From: Tanytarsus gracilentus
Taxonomy: Eukaryota > Arthropoda > Insecta > Diptera > Chironomidae
Direction: 5' to 3'
NCBI GenBank assembly: GCA_038502055.1
Contig: JAXRKN010000043.1
Coordinates: 4,340,001 to 4,404,000, forward strand
DNA: 64,000 bases
The position numbers and the translations under genes are program-made. The notes beneath the pieces were generated by a model. The model was not told the origin of the DNA. It did no database searches and saw only the letters and a list, made by a program, of their open reading frames with translations. Below are positions 25,630 to 37,534 of the stretch, one piece after another; the stretch's first letter is position 1, and the number at the start of each line of letters is the position of its first letter.

Positions 25630-28600
25630 ATGAATTCAACTTTAAAGTTTTTTGGATTTTCAACGCCGAAAAAAGAGGAATCACTTGCAGAATCGACTGC
25701 TGTTTTATCAACGACACAAAATGATGTGTTGAGAGCGTAAGTTTTGTTATGTTTGATTTAATTTGTGCAAAAATTTCATCATCCCTTGTAACTTTTTTAG
25801 AAAACGAAGAATGGCATCGCCATTGACTAGTAAAAATCAACAGAAAATGAAAATTGAATCACAGTGAGTTGAAGCTAGTCATTACAATAGACTTAAATTA
25901 ATCTAATTAATTAAATTTTAGTGTGCTCACGGACGCACAGAGCTCGGGAATTGTCTCGCGCCTAGTGAAGTACTACGATCAGTCACAAAATGATGCAGCC
26001 GAGAGAAGTCGAATTGTTTATAATAAAGTTGGTGATTTTCCACTCGTTCAGCTTAAAAAGAGCGAAATTAAAAGAAGCTTCTCGAAATCAACATCCGTAA
26101 GGATAGCACCGCCTAACAAAACAATTATGAATCGGGACTTGAGAGCTCAAATAATGCGAAGTAACTCGTTTCAATTTAGTAGTGGCATTCCGAAAATTCA
26201 ACCCGTAAAGATGCGAGCAAAAGATGATTCGCATAAAATAATTACGAACCATGAAGAAAGTTACACAGTATCGTCGAACAGTGTGCTCGATGCTCTAGAG
26301 AAAAATTGTCGCAAAAGAATTAACAATGAAGAGCTCATCCTGGATCGAAATAAGAAATTTTGTTCACCAATCGCACCCGCTCCTTACGACTATGGTGAGG
26401 GAAGTAATGCTCCACAAAACAGTACTGCACCACTTTCAGCTAAACGAACTCGAGAGCAAATATCACCGATTAAGAAAGGTCCATCGTTTGACTTACAACA
26501 GAGGAAGAAGTTTAGAACAAGAAATAATGCACTCTTAAGTTCACTCAGCTCAAGTCATCACGAACTCATTCCTACGTCTCCACCGAGCAGTCCTCACTTA
26601 AATCAAACAAAAGTAATTCCTAAAACTTCTCTAGCTCAATTGCCAATCGTTAAGATATCTCCAGAGAACGAAAAGACACAAATTGAGGTTGAGAAAAAGA
26701 AAAAGAGTGAAGAGAAGGAAGTGGTTGATTGTCCGCAAGAACAGTCAAAAGTTCAAGCTGACGTGCCCAAAAAGTTGCAACTTTTTAATCGAAAGCCTGA
26801 TCCAAATGCGATATCAAACAGAGCTAAATTTCGTCTCTACGATAGTGATGACGAGGACGAGGTCCACATCAAGTTTGTAAAACCGAAAGAGCAAGTCATC
26901 GAAGGGAGTGACGACAGGAAGCAACTTGAAAAGGCTAAACTAGCACGAATGATTGATTGTTTGACAAAAGGTACTGAGACGCCTTTCAAACCAAAAGAAA
27001 AGCCAAAAGATATGGTTGATGCTGTAAAACCGTCCGAGACACAAACAACTCAGTCAGCCGCTATTTCATTTAGTACGTCAACGACCACTTCTATTGCTGC
27101 CCCAATATCGTCCGCTGGAAGTACTTTAGTGACTGCATCAATTGTTAAAGATGTTCAGACTAGCACGAAAAGTGGAGGTTTCCAATTATCGACAGGAATT
27201 TCGCTTCTACCTAAACCCGATGACAAAAAGTCGGAACCAGCTTCTAGCATCCAATTGCCAACAACAAATGCAGCTATTCCACAATTACCGACTGTGGTTA
27301 CTTCTTCAGAAAATAATAAAGTGATATCACCGCAAACTTCGCTAACAACCAGCGGAGGAATTCAATTTAATTTTAACGGTGCTCAAACTACAGGAAGTAA
27401 TCCATTGCTGCCATCAAAGACATCAGTCACGTTTGGAACTTTACCAGCTACATCCATAAAGCCACAGGAATCTGATAAACCGACACTTCCTGTTATTGGA
27501 TCATTTTTAACGTCAACGTCATCGTCAGAAAAACCTTCTCTTGGAGGTTTTCAATTCGGTTCGTCAGTTTCAACTTCAACGAATAGTCAACCAACGAGTA
27601 CATTGACAATTTCGTCTTCTCTTCCCATCTCGAAGCCAGTCAGTCCATTGGCATTATTCAGCACATCAGCAAACTCTACAATTACTCCAATGGCAAGTAA
27701 AATTGAGACTGTTCAGACGACCACAGCAAGTGGCATTGGCTTTAGTTTTGGTGGAACAAAATCGACAATTAGTGGAATCACTCCAATTTCATCGGTCACA
27801 AGTACAGCGTCGACTCCGAGTGTTTCTTTTAACTTTGGCGCAAAACAAGACGTCCCAGTGACAGCGTCGCCATCATTTAATTTCGGAAAGAATGCCACGA
27901 TAACTGCTCAAAAGACTCAAGTCGAAACTAAGCCTTCGTTCTCGTTCGGAGCGAACTCAGTTGCACCAATGCCTTCTTTCGCTAAACCCGAAGCACCTAA
28001 AAGCTCATTTAGTTTCGGCAATAGTACTCAGCCATCAAGCTCAACTCCTGCTACACCCGTTTTTGGTCAACAAAGTTCATCAAATATATCAGCGCCTGTA
28101 ACAACGACAACGTCAGGCTTTAACTTTGGCGCCACCAACACTTCCGTTACTTCTGGTAATAATTTTGGACAGTTAACTTCGACTCCGTCTTTCAGTTCAT
28201 TGAATAATGTACCATCGACGGCACCTCCTTCATTCTCGACATTCAGTGCTCCCGTAAACACATCGTCAAATTCGATTTTCGCCAATTCCAACGCGAATGT
28301 GTCTGCTCCTCAACAAGCAGCTCCAGTTTTTGGTGGATTTAATGCAAATCCCAACAGCTCTTTCACCTCAAATACGCCACAACCGACTTTTGGCCAATTG
28401 AATGAAGCCGCTCCAAAATCGAGTTTTTCATTCGGAACTAGCAACGCAGCTCCTCCTGCTGCACTCTCAAGTGCAAGCACCAATATATTTGGCTCTTCAC
28501 AAGCGCAACCATCTGCAAAACAATCGTTTAATTTTGGAAGTAGCATAACAGCTCAACCATCGTTCGGTGGCATTAATTCGGCGCCGAGTCAAGAGAACAA

Positions 28601-28994
28601 GGCTGCTTTCAATTTTATGAGCTCATCTAATACGTCAAATACGTTTGGATCGCAAACAGCACCATCATCGGCACCTATTTTCGGGACAACTCACTCTCCA
28701 TTCGGATCATCACAAGAAAGTCAAAAGCAAGCATTTAATTTTAACAATCAGAACTCGTCGTTTAATTTCAATAAGCCGCAAGAAACACCATCGCCGTTCG
28801 GTAATGTGCACTCACAACAATCTAACGAGAATAAATCTTTCAATTTTGGTCAAGCGACACCTCAATTGCCGCAATTGTCTCCAGCACCACCGAATAATAC
28901 TGCACAAAATGCCCAAGGCGGTATTTTTAGTATTGGAACGGCAGGACAACAACAGAGGAAACCATTTCGAACTGCGACTCGCCGATTAAAATGA
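25630..28994 (+). CDS. FG-repeat nucleoporin, Nup153/POM121/Nup1-like
   Basis: Three exons: 25630-25736, 25801-25863 and 25922-28994, encoding 1080 aa. The N-terminal ~350 residues are basic and serine-rich with nuclear-localisation-like clusters and a conserved-looking block (NSVLDALEKNCRKR). The C-terminal half is a Ser/Thr/Pro/Ala-rich FG domain with many SFSFG, FNFG, FGG and VFG units. The extreme C-terminus (RKPFRTATRRLK) resembles the basic tail of vertebrate NUP153. FG domains form the nuclear-pore permeability barrier and bind importins. No zinc-finger block of the NUP153 type is seen and the protein is shorter than fly Nup153, so POM121- or Nup1-like identity is equally open. The first exon starts MNSTLKFFGFSTPKKEE, probably an amphipathic membrane- or NPC-binding segment. 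Confidence 0.88.
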
Positions 28995-29256
28995 TAAGTG
29001 CGACAACAAAAAAAAAAGTTTAACTGAGGTAAATTTAATTTATAATCAGTCGATGACACTGGAAATGAAATGATTTCATTGATATCAATTTCTTTTCAGG
29101 ATTTATCAGCGCATATAATTTTTATACTCTTGTTCATTTTATATTTTCTCAAATCCCTAATAAACATATATAATATTGTATTATAACTTGAAAACTTTTA
29201 GTTTTTTGCCTTAAATGCCTAGCACATGTAGTGTAATTGTAGAAATGAAAAAATTT

Positions 29257-30222
29257 TCAGATTGTTTCCTCGGATGCGATGTGAGATTGTAGATAGTCCT
29301 TAATTTTCTCGGGCAAAGGAAGCTCGTCAACTTGCTTATTTTCAACATAGCTTAAAATAACGTTTTTACACAACGCCTGTAGCGATCTGATTCCATAGAC
29401 CTGAATTATCTTCACTTGCTTTGTCGTTCCATAGACATCGACTAAAAAAATTTGTAGCAAAGAGAAAAAATATTCAAGGATTAGTTTTCAATGTTAACGT
29501 GCACACGCGAGAGAGAACGTCTTAAGTTGTGCAATTTCAAGGTCATTTACTTCACTCACCAACAACATATAGATTAGATTTTTTATATGGAATATCAATA
29601 GCCTGAATGTAGTGGGATCCGTTAACGATGAAGTGCATTTCGGCCAGGTCTTTATTCTCGCTGCTACTACTCGAGGGAACAAAAATCACGCCAATTCGTG
29701 AGCCTGTGTCTGTCGCAAGCATTTCCGATGAGTCTTTATTGCTTGATGTTGGCTGCAACAACGCACGACAAATGTTTCCATAGGAAGTCTTTAGATATTG
29801 ACTCTTTGAGCTGCTCAAGGATTGAGTTTCTGTATTTTTGATTGGCGTACTCTTACTTATAGGAAATATCCAACTAAGTCCCAAATTCAAATTAGCGAGG
29901 TCTGGAAGTGCATAAATCGGCAGATTTCCATCATTAAAAGCATCTAATGGATTAATTTGTGTCAGTCCTAGACGTAAATGTCCACTCCATCCTACTTCCT
30001 TCTTCCCAATCTCAATGAGAAATAATTCTCCACATGTGAGGGGTCGCTCGGAGAAGCAAATTCCATTAGCAAAAGATTGCTTCCTTAATGCAGTCGTTTG
30101 ATCGGCTCCCAAAATTATGTTACTGCCGTGACAGCTAGATTTTTTAAAAAAAATAAAACAATTTAATTTTTTCACTTATTTCAATCTTACCTATGAAATC
30201 GAGTATAAACAGCACTCTTCAT
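29257..30222 (-). CDS. NEURL2: Neuralized-domain SOCS-box protein, NEURL2 (Ozz)-like
   Basis: Exons 30222-30191, 30134-29560 and 29441-29257 encode 263 aa. An NHR/Neuralized domain fills residues about 8-200 (FHSCHGSNI, then ICFSERPLTCGELFLIEI, GWSGHLRLGLT, MHFIVNG). A SOCS box lies at the C-terminus (RSLQALCKNVILSYV, then LPLPEKIKDYL). This two-domain order is diagnostic for NEURL2, the substrate receptor of a Cullin-5/Elongin ubiquitin ligase that acts in muscle in vertebrates. The role in insects is unknown to me. It is convergent with the nucleoporin gene (262 bp between stop codons) and lies ~210 bp downstream of the dynein light chain on the same strand. Confidence 0.9.
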
Positions 30223-30430
30223 ATTTCCTTTAGTACGTTAACATTCGTAAAGATTTGTACTCTCAAATATCTCTAAAGTTATCGACAAAAAATAAATTAA
30301 TGTTTTCGATTTTTTTTTATTGAAGAAAAATATTTTTCTCAATTTTATGATTTTATTTCTTTTTGACAAAGCTTGCAGAAAGGGCACGCGATAAATTCAA
30401 ATTTTTTTTATTTTAAAATATATACATAAA

Positions 30431-30852
30431 TTAGCATTGCCATAAAACTACTCCAATTGCTTCATCAATGCATAAATAAATTAAACAATTGTCGTTAAAA
30501 GAAACTTCAAAGCCAAAGGCTATTCCCATAGTGCAATTCCACAAGCCGCCAAATCTTTTGTCCATCTCACGCTTGATTTTTCCAGCGATTTTCTCAAAGT
30601 CTGGAGCATCGATTATGTATTCGGTTAGAATTATTTCAAAAGCTTGAGATTTAATTTCCTGCGTCACATTAAATTGCTGAAAAGTTTTTTTTTAAATAAT
30701 CAAAGGAATCAATCAAAAAATAATTTTTAAACCTCAAGCACTTTAACATTTGGACCTTCTTCAAAATCATCATCGTTGTCGTCAAAAGTAAGCTCATCAT
30801 CAAACTTTACGTTTCTCGCGTCTTCTTCTTTTTTCTTCAAAGTCTCTGACAT
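30431..30852 (-). CDS. DNAL4: Dynein light chain, DNAL4 (LC8-like axonemal) type
   Basis: Exons 30852-30733 and 30676-30431 encode 121 aa. The acidic N-terminal extension (about 40 aa) is followed by the dynein light chain type 1 fold: a helical part ending IAGKIKREMDKRFGGLWNC and the beta-strand part GIAFGFEVSF, then GVVLWQC at the C-terminus. The final VxWxC motif is typical of DNAL4 rather than of canonical LC8 (DYNLL). It is probably a light chain of axonemal dynein or another dynein assembly. The presence of CFAP44 in the same window fits a lineage with motile cilia (sperm, chordotonal organs). Confidence 0.85.
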
Positions 30853-30967
30853 AATTATCAGCGTGAAAATTCCTCGTTCAAATTGTTGCAAAATTTAATT
30901 TGAAAAATCTATTATGCTTACTGTGATTCATAAAACTTGTTTACATGTTAAAAAAATGATGCACCAT

Positions 30968-31897
30968 TAAAAAATGTTTCAAAACCCACACGTGGGTGTT
31001 GCCGCGTAACCCACTTGTAACAGATCAGTATTGAAAATGTAACATGGGGAAGTCCTATTAAGAAGCCAAAAGTGAAGCCTAATGGAAAATATTTTTTGGA
31101 AAGCTGAAAGGGAAGCATAAGGAAATTTTTTTTTTGGGAAAGTTATTTGCCACTATGTTCCATTTTCGACTGTTTTCCATTATGTTTTGTTTTCCAATGT
31201 GCATCATTATTTCTATTTGGCTCAATTTTTACATTTCCTATTGTGTTTCATTTTCCACCATGTTCCATTTTCCATTGTGTTCCATTTTCCATTATCACCA
31301 TTTTCCATTGTGTTCCATTTTCCACTATGTTCCACCATGTTTCATTTTCCACAGTGTTCCATTCTCCACCATGTTCCATTTTCCACTATGTTCCATTTTC
31401 CACCATGTTTCATTTTCCACAGTGTTCCATTTTCCACTATGTTCCATTTTCCACTGTGTTCCACTTTCTACTGTGTTTCATTTTCCACAGTGTTCCATTT
31501 TTAACCATGTTTCATTTTCCCCTGTGTTCCATTTTCTACTGTGTTCCACTTTCCACTGTGTTTCATTTTCCACAATGTTCCATTTCCACAGTATTCCATT
31601 TTCAGATCCATGCCAATCGATTCCTGGTCCAATCCCGAAATCAACGATACCCATGAAGCCATATAAGAGAAAATTTGTATGAAAAGTGGACATTATGGCG
31701 GTCCATGGCACGACCTGTGGTCATGACCCAAAAAATTCCTAAAATGGGCTAATATAGACCCAAGACCTATCATTTGGCGAAAACCCGAAGTCTCTAGCTG
31801 GTCCAGGGGCCGAGATCTCACTGGAACAGACAGACAGACAGACGGAATCACGAGCATATAAGCGTTACCACACCTTGTGTGGGTTACGCTAAAAATT
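30968..31897 (-). mobile_element. Interspersed repeat with minisatellite core (second copy, inverted)
   Basis: Same family as 10897-12300 but in the opposite orientation and shorter. It begins AAAAAATGTTTCAAAACCC and ends TGTGTGGGTTACGCTAAAAA. The internal order is mirrored: degenerate GGGAAGCC units (31050-31130), the 17-bp array (about 31240-31600), one copy of the CATGAAGCCATATAAGAG block, GGTCATGACC, then (GACA)n at about 31830-31845. It sits between DNAL4 and ABHD18, replacing no recognisable gene. Confidence 0.7.
31240..31600 (-). repeat. 17-bp minisatellite array
   Basis: About 20 units related to CCATTTTCCACTATGTT, the complement of the array at 11468-12065. Plus-strand frames are open in all three phases for the same compositional reason. 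The array is more degenerate and shorter than the other copy. Confidence 0.85.
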
Positions 31898-32793
31898 CAA
31901 GTGTAAAAGCTTTTTTGTAAACAAGCTCTTTATTAGATTAGAACGACGCTAAACGAAATTATTTTTAGAAAAGCGAATGTAAATATTTTTTTTAAGTTAA
32001 ATAACATTTTACGACGAGCCCCCAATTAATTTCTCTCTAATGCATAAAGAAAATTAAATGACGATTTATTTTGTTTTCTTGTTATTCAGCAAAATAATTT
32101 GAAGCGCCAAAAATTATCTGTAAATCATATGGTTTGATGACTATTAATCATCCACTTTAGCTGGAATATTGCGCATAAATTTTAAAAATCATTGAAAAAT
32201 CATTGAGAGAAGCTCTCTGAGAGAATTCTCTCGCATTAGCGTGAAAATTAGCAAAAAAATCAATTGTGACTCAATGTCCAGTAAATTAACATACAAAAAG
32301 CTTTTAAAGTGGAACAAAATGGAAAGTGAAACATCAGTTATTTTTTATTATTTTATTTTTAATTTATTAAACATAATAAAAAGCTCATATTTAAAATGCG
32401 CATAACAATCGCCATCCGTCACAAAATTCATTTCTAACTCTTTATAAAAATGGTAAACAAGACTTGCGTTTGTGTTAGTGATCATCCGATATTATTTTTT
32501 TCAATGAGAAAATTTTTTTTTCTTTATAAATTAAAGAGAACTTTGAGCAAAATCATTCAGTAACAAAACAGAATCAACTCAAAACGGAAGTGCTAATAAA
32601 AAAATATTCACTAGATCAGTGGAAATCAACTGATAATTTTGCATAAATTTTATATTGCGAGGAAAAAAATAAAATAACAAGTGAGAGTGAATTAAAAAGA
32701 ACTTTTAAAAAGATAAAGGAAGAAGAAGTGACAATCAGAAACAACAAGTTGAATTAATAAGAACAATTTCATTGATAACGCAATAGTCCAAAA
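31898..32793 (+). promoter_or_regulatory. Upstream region of ABHD18 with TATA and initiator
   Basis: A TATAAA box at 32525-32530 is followed 32 bp later by an initiator-like TTCAGTA (TCAGT at 32557-32561). A 5' UTR of about 235 nt would then lead to the ATG at 32794. The spacing is slightly long for a TATA/Inr pair. The rest of the stretch is AT-rich with no other feature. Confidence 0.4.
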
Positions 32794-35091
32794 ATGAAAT
32801 CAAAGTTGGATGCAGTCTACAGATCGTTATTGCTAGGCAAATTTTTTACGAAAGTAAGCCAAACTAATCAAGTGCTAAAAAAATTGTCTGACCTAAATAT
32901 TATTATTTAATTTTTTCTAAATGATGACAAAAGGGATGGGGAAAACCACAGGAATTAGAGAGGTGAGTTAAATATCAAAAATTAGAGATAAGAAGTCAAG
33001 CCCCCCAAGGAAAAATATCGTACGTGTGACATAATCATCAGATCAGACCGGTGCTACGACGCAAAAAATTGTGCGTTATCTTTAAAAATTTACTTAGTAA
33101 TTTTACACAAGTCAAAAAAATTCCTAGAATTTCTAAAGATTTTTCTTGAACGAAAATGATTAAAAAAGATATTTGCAATAAACGCGTCATCGAGCTTCTC
33201 AAGCAGCTATTTTTATCTCTATGAAGAATATGTCACCACACCGTATGATAGCTTTATATCGTATGATGCCAATAAACTTCAGAAAATAACCAAATTTATC
33301 TGCTTAATTTTAGACTCTTCGAGTTCCGCAAAACAATGTCAAATCGAGAGGCGTGCTATAATCTCATTGACAAAAATCATCCAGTAGAAATTACAAAAGA
33401 GGAAAGTTCATCGGACTACACGATCATAGAGGGTAAATTCAAGAGTCCATTAGAGATGCATTTGCCAGGATTAGTTCCCGAAGCGGCACAAGATGCACAT
33501 TTTCAAATGATCCTTCCAAAAAAGTGGGAAAGCGAGGATTATAAACCAGTTTGTGTTCATCTCGCTGGCACTGGTGATCACTATTATTGGAGACGAAGAA
33601 ACCTCATTGCTAAACCTCTTCTTAAAGAAGCCAATCTCGGTGCAATCATTCTTGAAAATCCCTTTTATGGGCGAAGAAAACCACATGATCAAATCGCATC
33701 AGCGTTACATAATGTGAGCGATATTTTCGTTATGGGTGGATGTCTCATCTTAGAATCATTGGTGCTCTTCAATTGGTGTGAACAGCAAGGTTTAGGACCA
33801 CTTGGAATTACAGGCTTGTCAATGGGAGGACATATGGCGTCGTTAGCAGCATGCAACTTTCCAAAACCATTAGTCTTAGTTCCTTGTCTAAGTTGGAGCA
33901 CCGCAAGTTCGGTATTCACTGAGGGTGTCATGTCCTATGCAATCAATTGGGATCTCTTGGAGACACAATATTATGCGGTAAAATTTACAATATTTCATTA
34001 AATTATCAAGTAAGTAATTATGATTTTAAATTTATTTTAGGATGGACAATATCGAGAAAAACTCATGAAAATGGTTACAGTTGTCGACGAAGCGTTCATT
34101 GCCGGCAAACATTTTATTCAAAATTTTGAAAAATCAATGAAAGAATTGCGAGAAGATATTAAGGACACAAGAGAACTCACACTCGACTTTGATCAATTGA
34201 ATAAAGTTAATTTAGAGTGTGTCAACGACACAAACCCAGACTACATTAAAAATAAATTCCTGCACATAAATGGGCGCTCAAATAAGCTCAACCTCTCCGA
34301 GGAACTGCTCGGAAAACTTCTCTCCAACGAGAGATGTGAATTGACTGCATTAGAAATTAACGAACTCAACCATAAAATAAGGATTGCATTAAATAACATG
34401 AAGAAAGACGGTTCTCAACTGCATTTCTTAAAAGAGGAACAAGCCAAATTTTTGGTGATGGATAACAGTGCTCATCTTGTAGGCATTCCTGACAAAATTC
34501 AATCAGACACATCGAGCAACGATGCAAGTACAATGCTATCATCCGCATACAATTTATCGCGCACAAAACTCATGAACATAATTTCACAAAATGAAGGACC
34601 TAAATCATTGTCATTGGTGCCACCGAAAGAAAGAGTCGAAATTGGAAAGACAAATTGGTGGGAAAGAGAGGCGACTCAGTTTATGAGAGGAATTATGGTA
34701 AAATCAAATTAATTTCTAAAAATAGTAAATTATTTAACCGAATTTTTGCTTCTAGGATGAATGTACCCACTTGAAAAATTTCTCAGTGCCATTCGACACT
34801 GATCTCATCATTGCAGTTTGCGCTAAAGACGACGCTTATGTTCCACGCGAAGGATGCTCATCACTCGAAGACATTTGGCCTGGTGCAGAGGTAAAATATC
34901 TAGACGCTGGACACGTGTCCGCCTATGTTTTACATCAGAAGCTCTTCCGCAAGTGCATTGTTGAAGCTTTCGAAAGGTCAAAAAAGAAATGGATGGCCGA
35001 AAAGGAGGCAAAGAAAAATGAGCAGACAAAAGCTATCGCACCACTAAACCTGACTGACACTACAAAATTAACGACAGTTGAATGTCATTAA
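32794..35091 (+). CDS. ABHD18: Alpha/beta-hydrolase domain protein ABHD18
   Basis: Five exons: 32794-32853, 32934-32962, 33314-33977, 34041-34697 and 34756-35091, encoding 581 aa. The very short exon 2 encodes GWGKPQELE, which with the next RLFEFRK is a hallmark of ABHD18 (formerly C4orf29). The fold shows VCVHLAGTGDHYYWRRR, the nucleophile elbow GLSMGGH (Ser about 199), the block VPCLSWSTAS, a late acid loop AKDDAYVPR and a histidine loop DAGHVSAYV. It is therefore a plausible complete Ser-Asp-His hydrolase. A ~170-residue low-conservation insert (about 250-430) separates the core halves. I recall no firmly established substrate for the family. The polyadenylation signal AATAAA lies at 35139. 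Confidence 0.93.
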
Positions 35092-35873
35092 ACTAATTTA
35101 TTAACTTTTTATCGCAAATACCAAGTATTTGGATTGTAAATAAAATTCTATATTTTTCTATGTGATAAACGGCACGAAATGATTTTTGCGTGAGGATCAC
35201 GCGATAACAAAATAATTTTTATAATGTTGCTAGTGTGAAAAAGAAAAAAATGTTTTTAATAAAGAGTTTTTACTAAGATATATATAAAGAGAAAAAAATA
35301 TGGAACTTGAATTTTATTTATTTTTGAGGGAGCGTGTGTAACAATTGATTAATTTAAAGTTTCAGTGTGTTGATCAAATAAAACCGAAAAAAAACACTCA
35401 ACTGCGAAATAAACTTGTTTGAAAATTTTTAAAGAAGTTTGAATTGACACAAATCTTAAGATTAAATTTCTAATCTATGAGCCCTTTTTGATAATAAATA
35501 AATCTCTAGATTAAATTTTAATCTAATCTTATTAAACCATCCCATCTCGATTTCTCATGTCAATCATCTCAGGTTTTACAAGTCTAGACTGGTTTTCACT
35601 TTCACAAGTGAAATTGTAACTTTAATCAGCATGCAGCACAGCGAGCTCTCACACACGCATTTTTTTTATTACCGCACATTACCCTCAGTTTTTTTCCATC
35701 CTCCTTTCCCTCTCGTTTCATGTGCACATTTCCAAAAATACACGACGTAAATTCTTTACGTGTATGAGTTTAATTCCCACCAAGAACATTCTCAAATTTT
35801 CTCTCACTTCTCTCTCGATTCATCCAGAGTTTTGTCGACGTGTATGCTCTCTTTCATGTGTAATGTAAAATGC
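35092..35873. other. Intergenic region ABHD18 / dehydrogenase
   Basis: The ABHD18 3' UTR is followed by AT-rich DNA with pyrimidine tracts. No gene is recognised. Confidence 0.5.
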
Positions 35874-35878
35874 TCAGT
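35874..35878 (+). promoter_or_regulatory. Initiator (TCAGT) of the dehydrogenase gene
   Basis: TCAGTCG is a strong insect initiator match, 57 bp ahead of the ATG at 35933. If used, it lies just inside the upstream in-frame ATG at 35870 and removes that codon from the mRNA. That supports translation from 35933. Confidence 0.4.
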
Positions 35879-35932
35879 CGTCTTATAGCCTCCGAAGAGT
35901 TGAGAGATATCAAGCAGCAATATTTTAAAGAA

Positions 35933-36837
35933 ATGGATAAGTGGCAAAATAAAGTCGCCGTCGTAACCGGAGCCAACAGTGGCTTGGGCTTGGCAATTCT
36001 TCGTAAACTCGCCCAAAGTGGAGTCAAGGCAGTTGGCTTCGATATTGAAGTCGATCACATTGAGAAGCTTAAAGACGAGTTGAAGGGCGTCCAAGTGTAT
36101 GAGAAAGTCTGTGACGTGACAAAGGATGCAAGTGTTGAGGCTGCCTTCGAGTGGGCCGAAAAAACATTAGGCGGCATCGACATTCTCATAAACACAGCAC
36201 GTACTTTCCGCAATATCGGCGTACTCGATTATGAACAACCCGTCAGTTTTTCGCCATTTATATGGATTTATATGTAATAATATCTTATTTCATTAGGTAT
36301 CTGAGTTGGCTTATAATATCGATGTTGATTTCACCGGCGCTGTTCGATGTGCTCGTCTTGCCTTTAAAAGCATGGAAACTCGCGACACCAACGGCTACAT
36401 CATCAACGTGATTGCCAACTTTTCCGAACATCCCATCAGTGATCTCGAACTTGGTGTCTATTCGGGAGCCGGCAGTGCCCTCGCAACAACCAGCAATGTA
36501 TGTAGAAAACAAAAATGGCAGCCAAATTCTTTTTATCGTTTCTAATTCTTTTCTTTTTCCCCTCCGAAAAAAAAAATAATAATTTCAGGTTATGAGATTT
36601 GAACTCAATCGCTTAAAGAATTACAAAGTTCGCATCTCTAATGTCACTTTGGGAGTTGTTAAGAACACAAATATCTTTAAAATTGCTCGCCTTTCTTCGG
36701 ATGCCGAAAAGGCTCTTTACGTAAATCCGGTTTTAGAGCCACAAGACATTGAAGAAACCATCGGATATCTTTTGTCACTTCCATACGGCATCAATGTTAC
36801 AGACTTGACTCTCAGAGCTACTGGAGCTGATGTCTAA
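35933..36837 (+). CDS. Short-chain dehydrogenase/reductase with degenerate active site
   Basis: Exons 35933-36241, 36297-36497 and 36589-36837 encode 252 aa, all phase 0. The start MDKWQNKVAVVTGANSGLG is the canonical opening of the insect DHRS11/farnesol-dehydrogenase-like classical SDR group. The Rossmann glycine motif (TGANSGLG) is intact. The structural NNAG motif has become NTAR (residues 87-90). The segment that should carry the catalytic Ser reads NVIANF. The YxxxK signature reads YSGAG (158-162), so Tyr remains but Lys is gone. No stop or frameshift is present, and splice sites and length are normal. It could be a pseudoenzyme or a diverged binding protein. A longer start at 35870 is possible but less likely. 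Confidence 0.85.
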
Positions 36838-37534
36838 TCAATTCAAATCTATATCCTAATGGTTTTCATGCATTTTTCAACTTTTTTACCAATCACCAAA
36901 ATTGCTTATAATTTTTTTCTTCCGCTGCCACATGTGAGAAAGTTCAGTTCTTAATTGTGCCCTGAAAAAAAGTCATTTAGAATCATTAAAAGTTCAATAA
37001 CAAAAAAAATGTGTTTTTCCTTGTAATTTTCAGGGGTTTGAAATTTACGCAATAAGGATTCGTAAGGATTTAATTTTTAATCCTAGGATTAAATTTAACT
37101 TCGAGACTAATCTGGAGTTAAATATGAACGTTTTTTTAATGCAACATTGTGTGGATGGTGATAAAATTGTTTTTTTTTTCGAAAAAGCCAAAAATAATCT
37201 ACAATTTTTGATCAGTCGGACTTCTTTATGCTCAAAAGAAAACAGGAAATAAATTATTTTTCATTGTAAGTTTTAACCGTAAGATGACGTTACCTTCTTT
37301 GTGCATGTAAAAAATGAAATTCATTTAAATTCACAAAATTTTATTTTTGGATTTAAGGACGAAAATTTAATTTAATTTTTAATAATTAATTATTAATTTT
37401 TATTGCCACTTGAATCTAAGTCTTAAAAGCAATTTTTATACAACATTCTTTTTACATGTATCGATAAATTTAAAATTTTAGATCAAAAATACATATTCGA
37501 GGGATTTGAGATCAATTTTGATTTGTTTCGGATT
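36838..37534. other. Convergent intergenic spacer
   Basis: Contains the 3' ends of the dehydrogenase and zinc-finger transcripts. Nothing else is supported. Confidence 0.5.

Noticed and set aside
31134..31711. Open frames in the second minisatellite copy
   Set aside because: Same compositional cause as above.
35870..35932. Upstream in-frame ATG of the dehydrogenase
   Set aside because: It lies before the likely TCAGT initiator, and the family normally starts at the MDKWQNK position.
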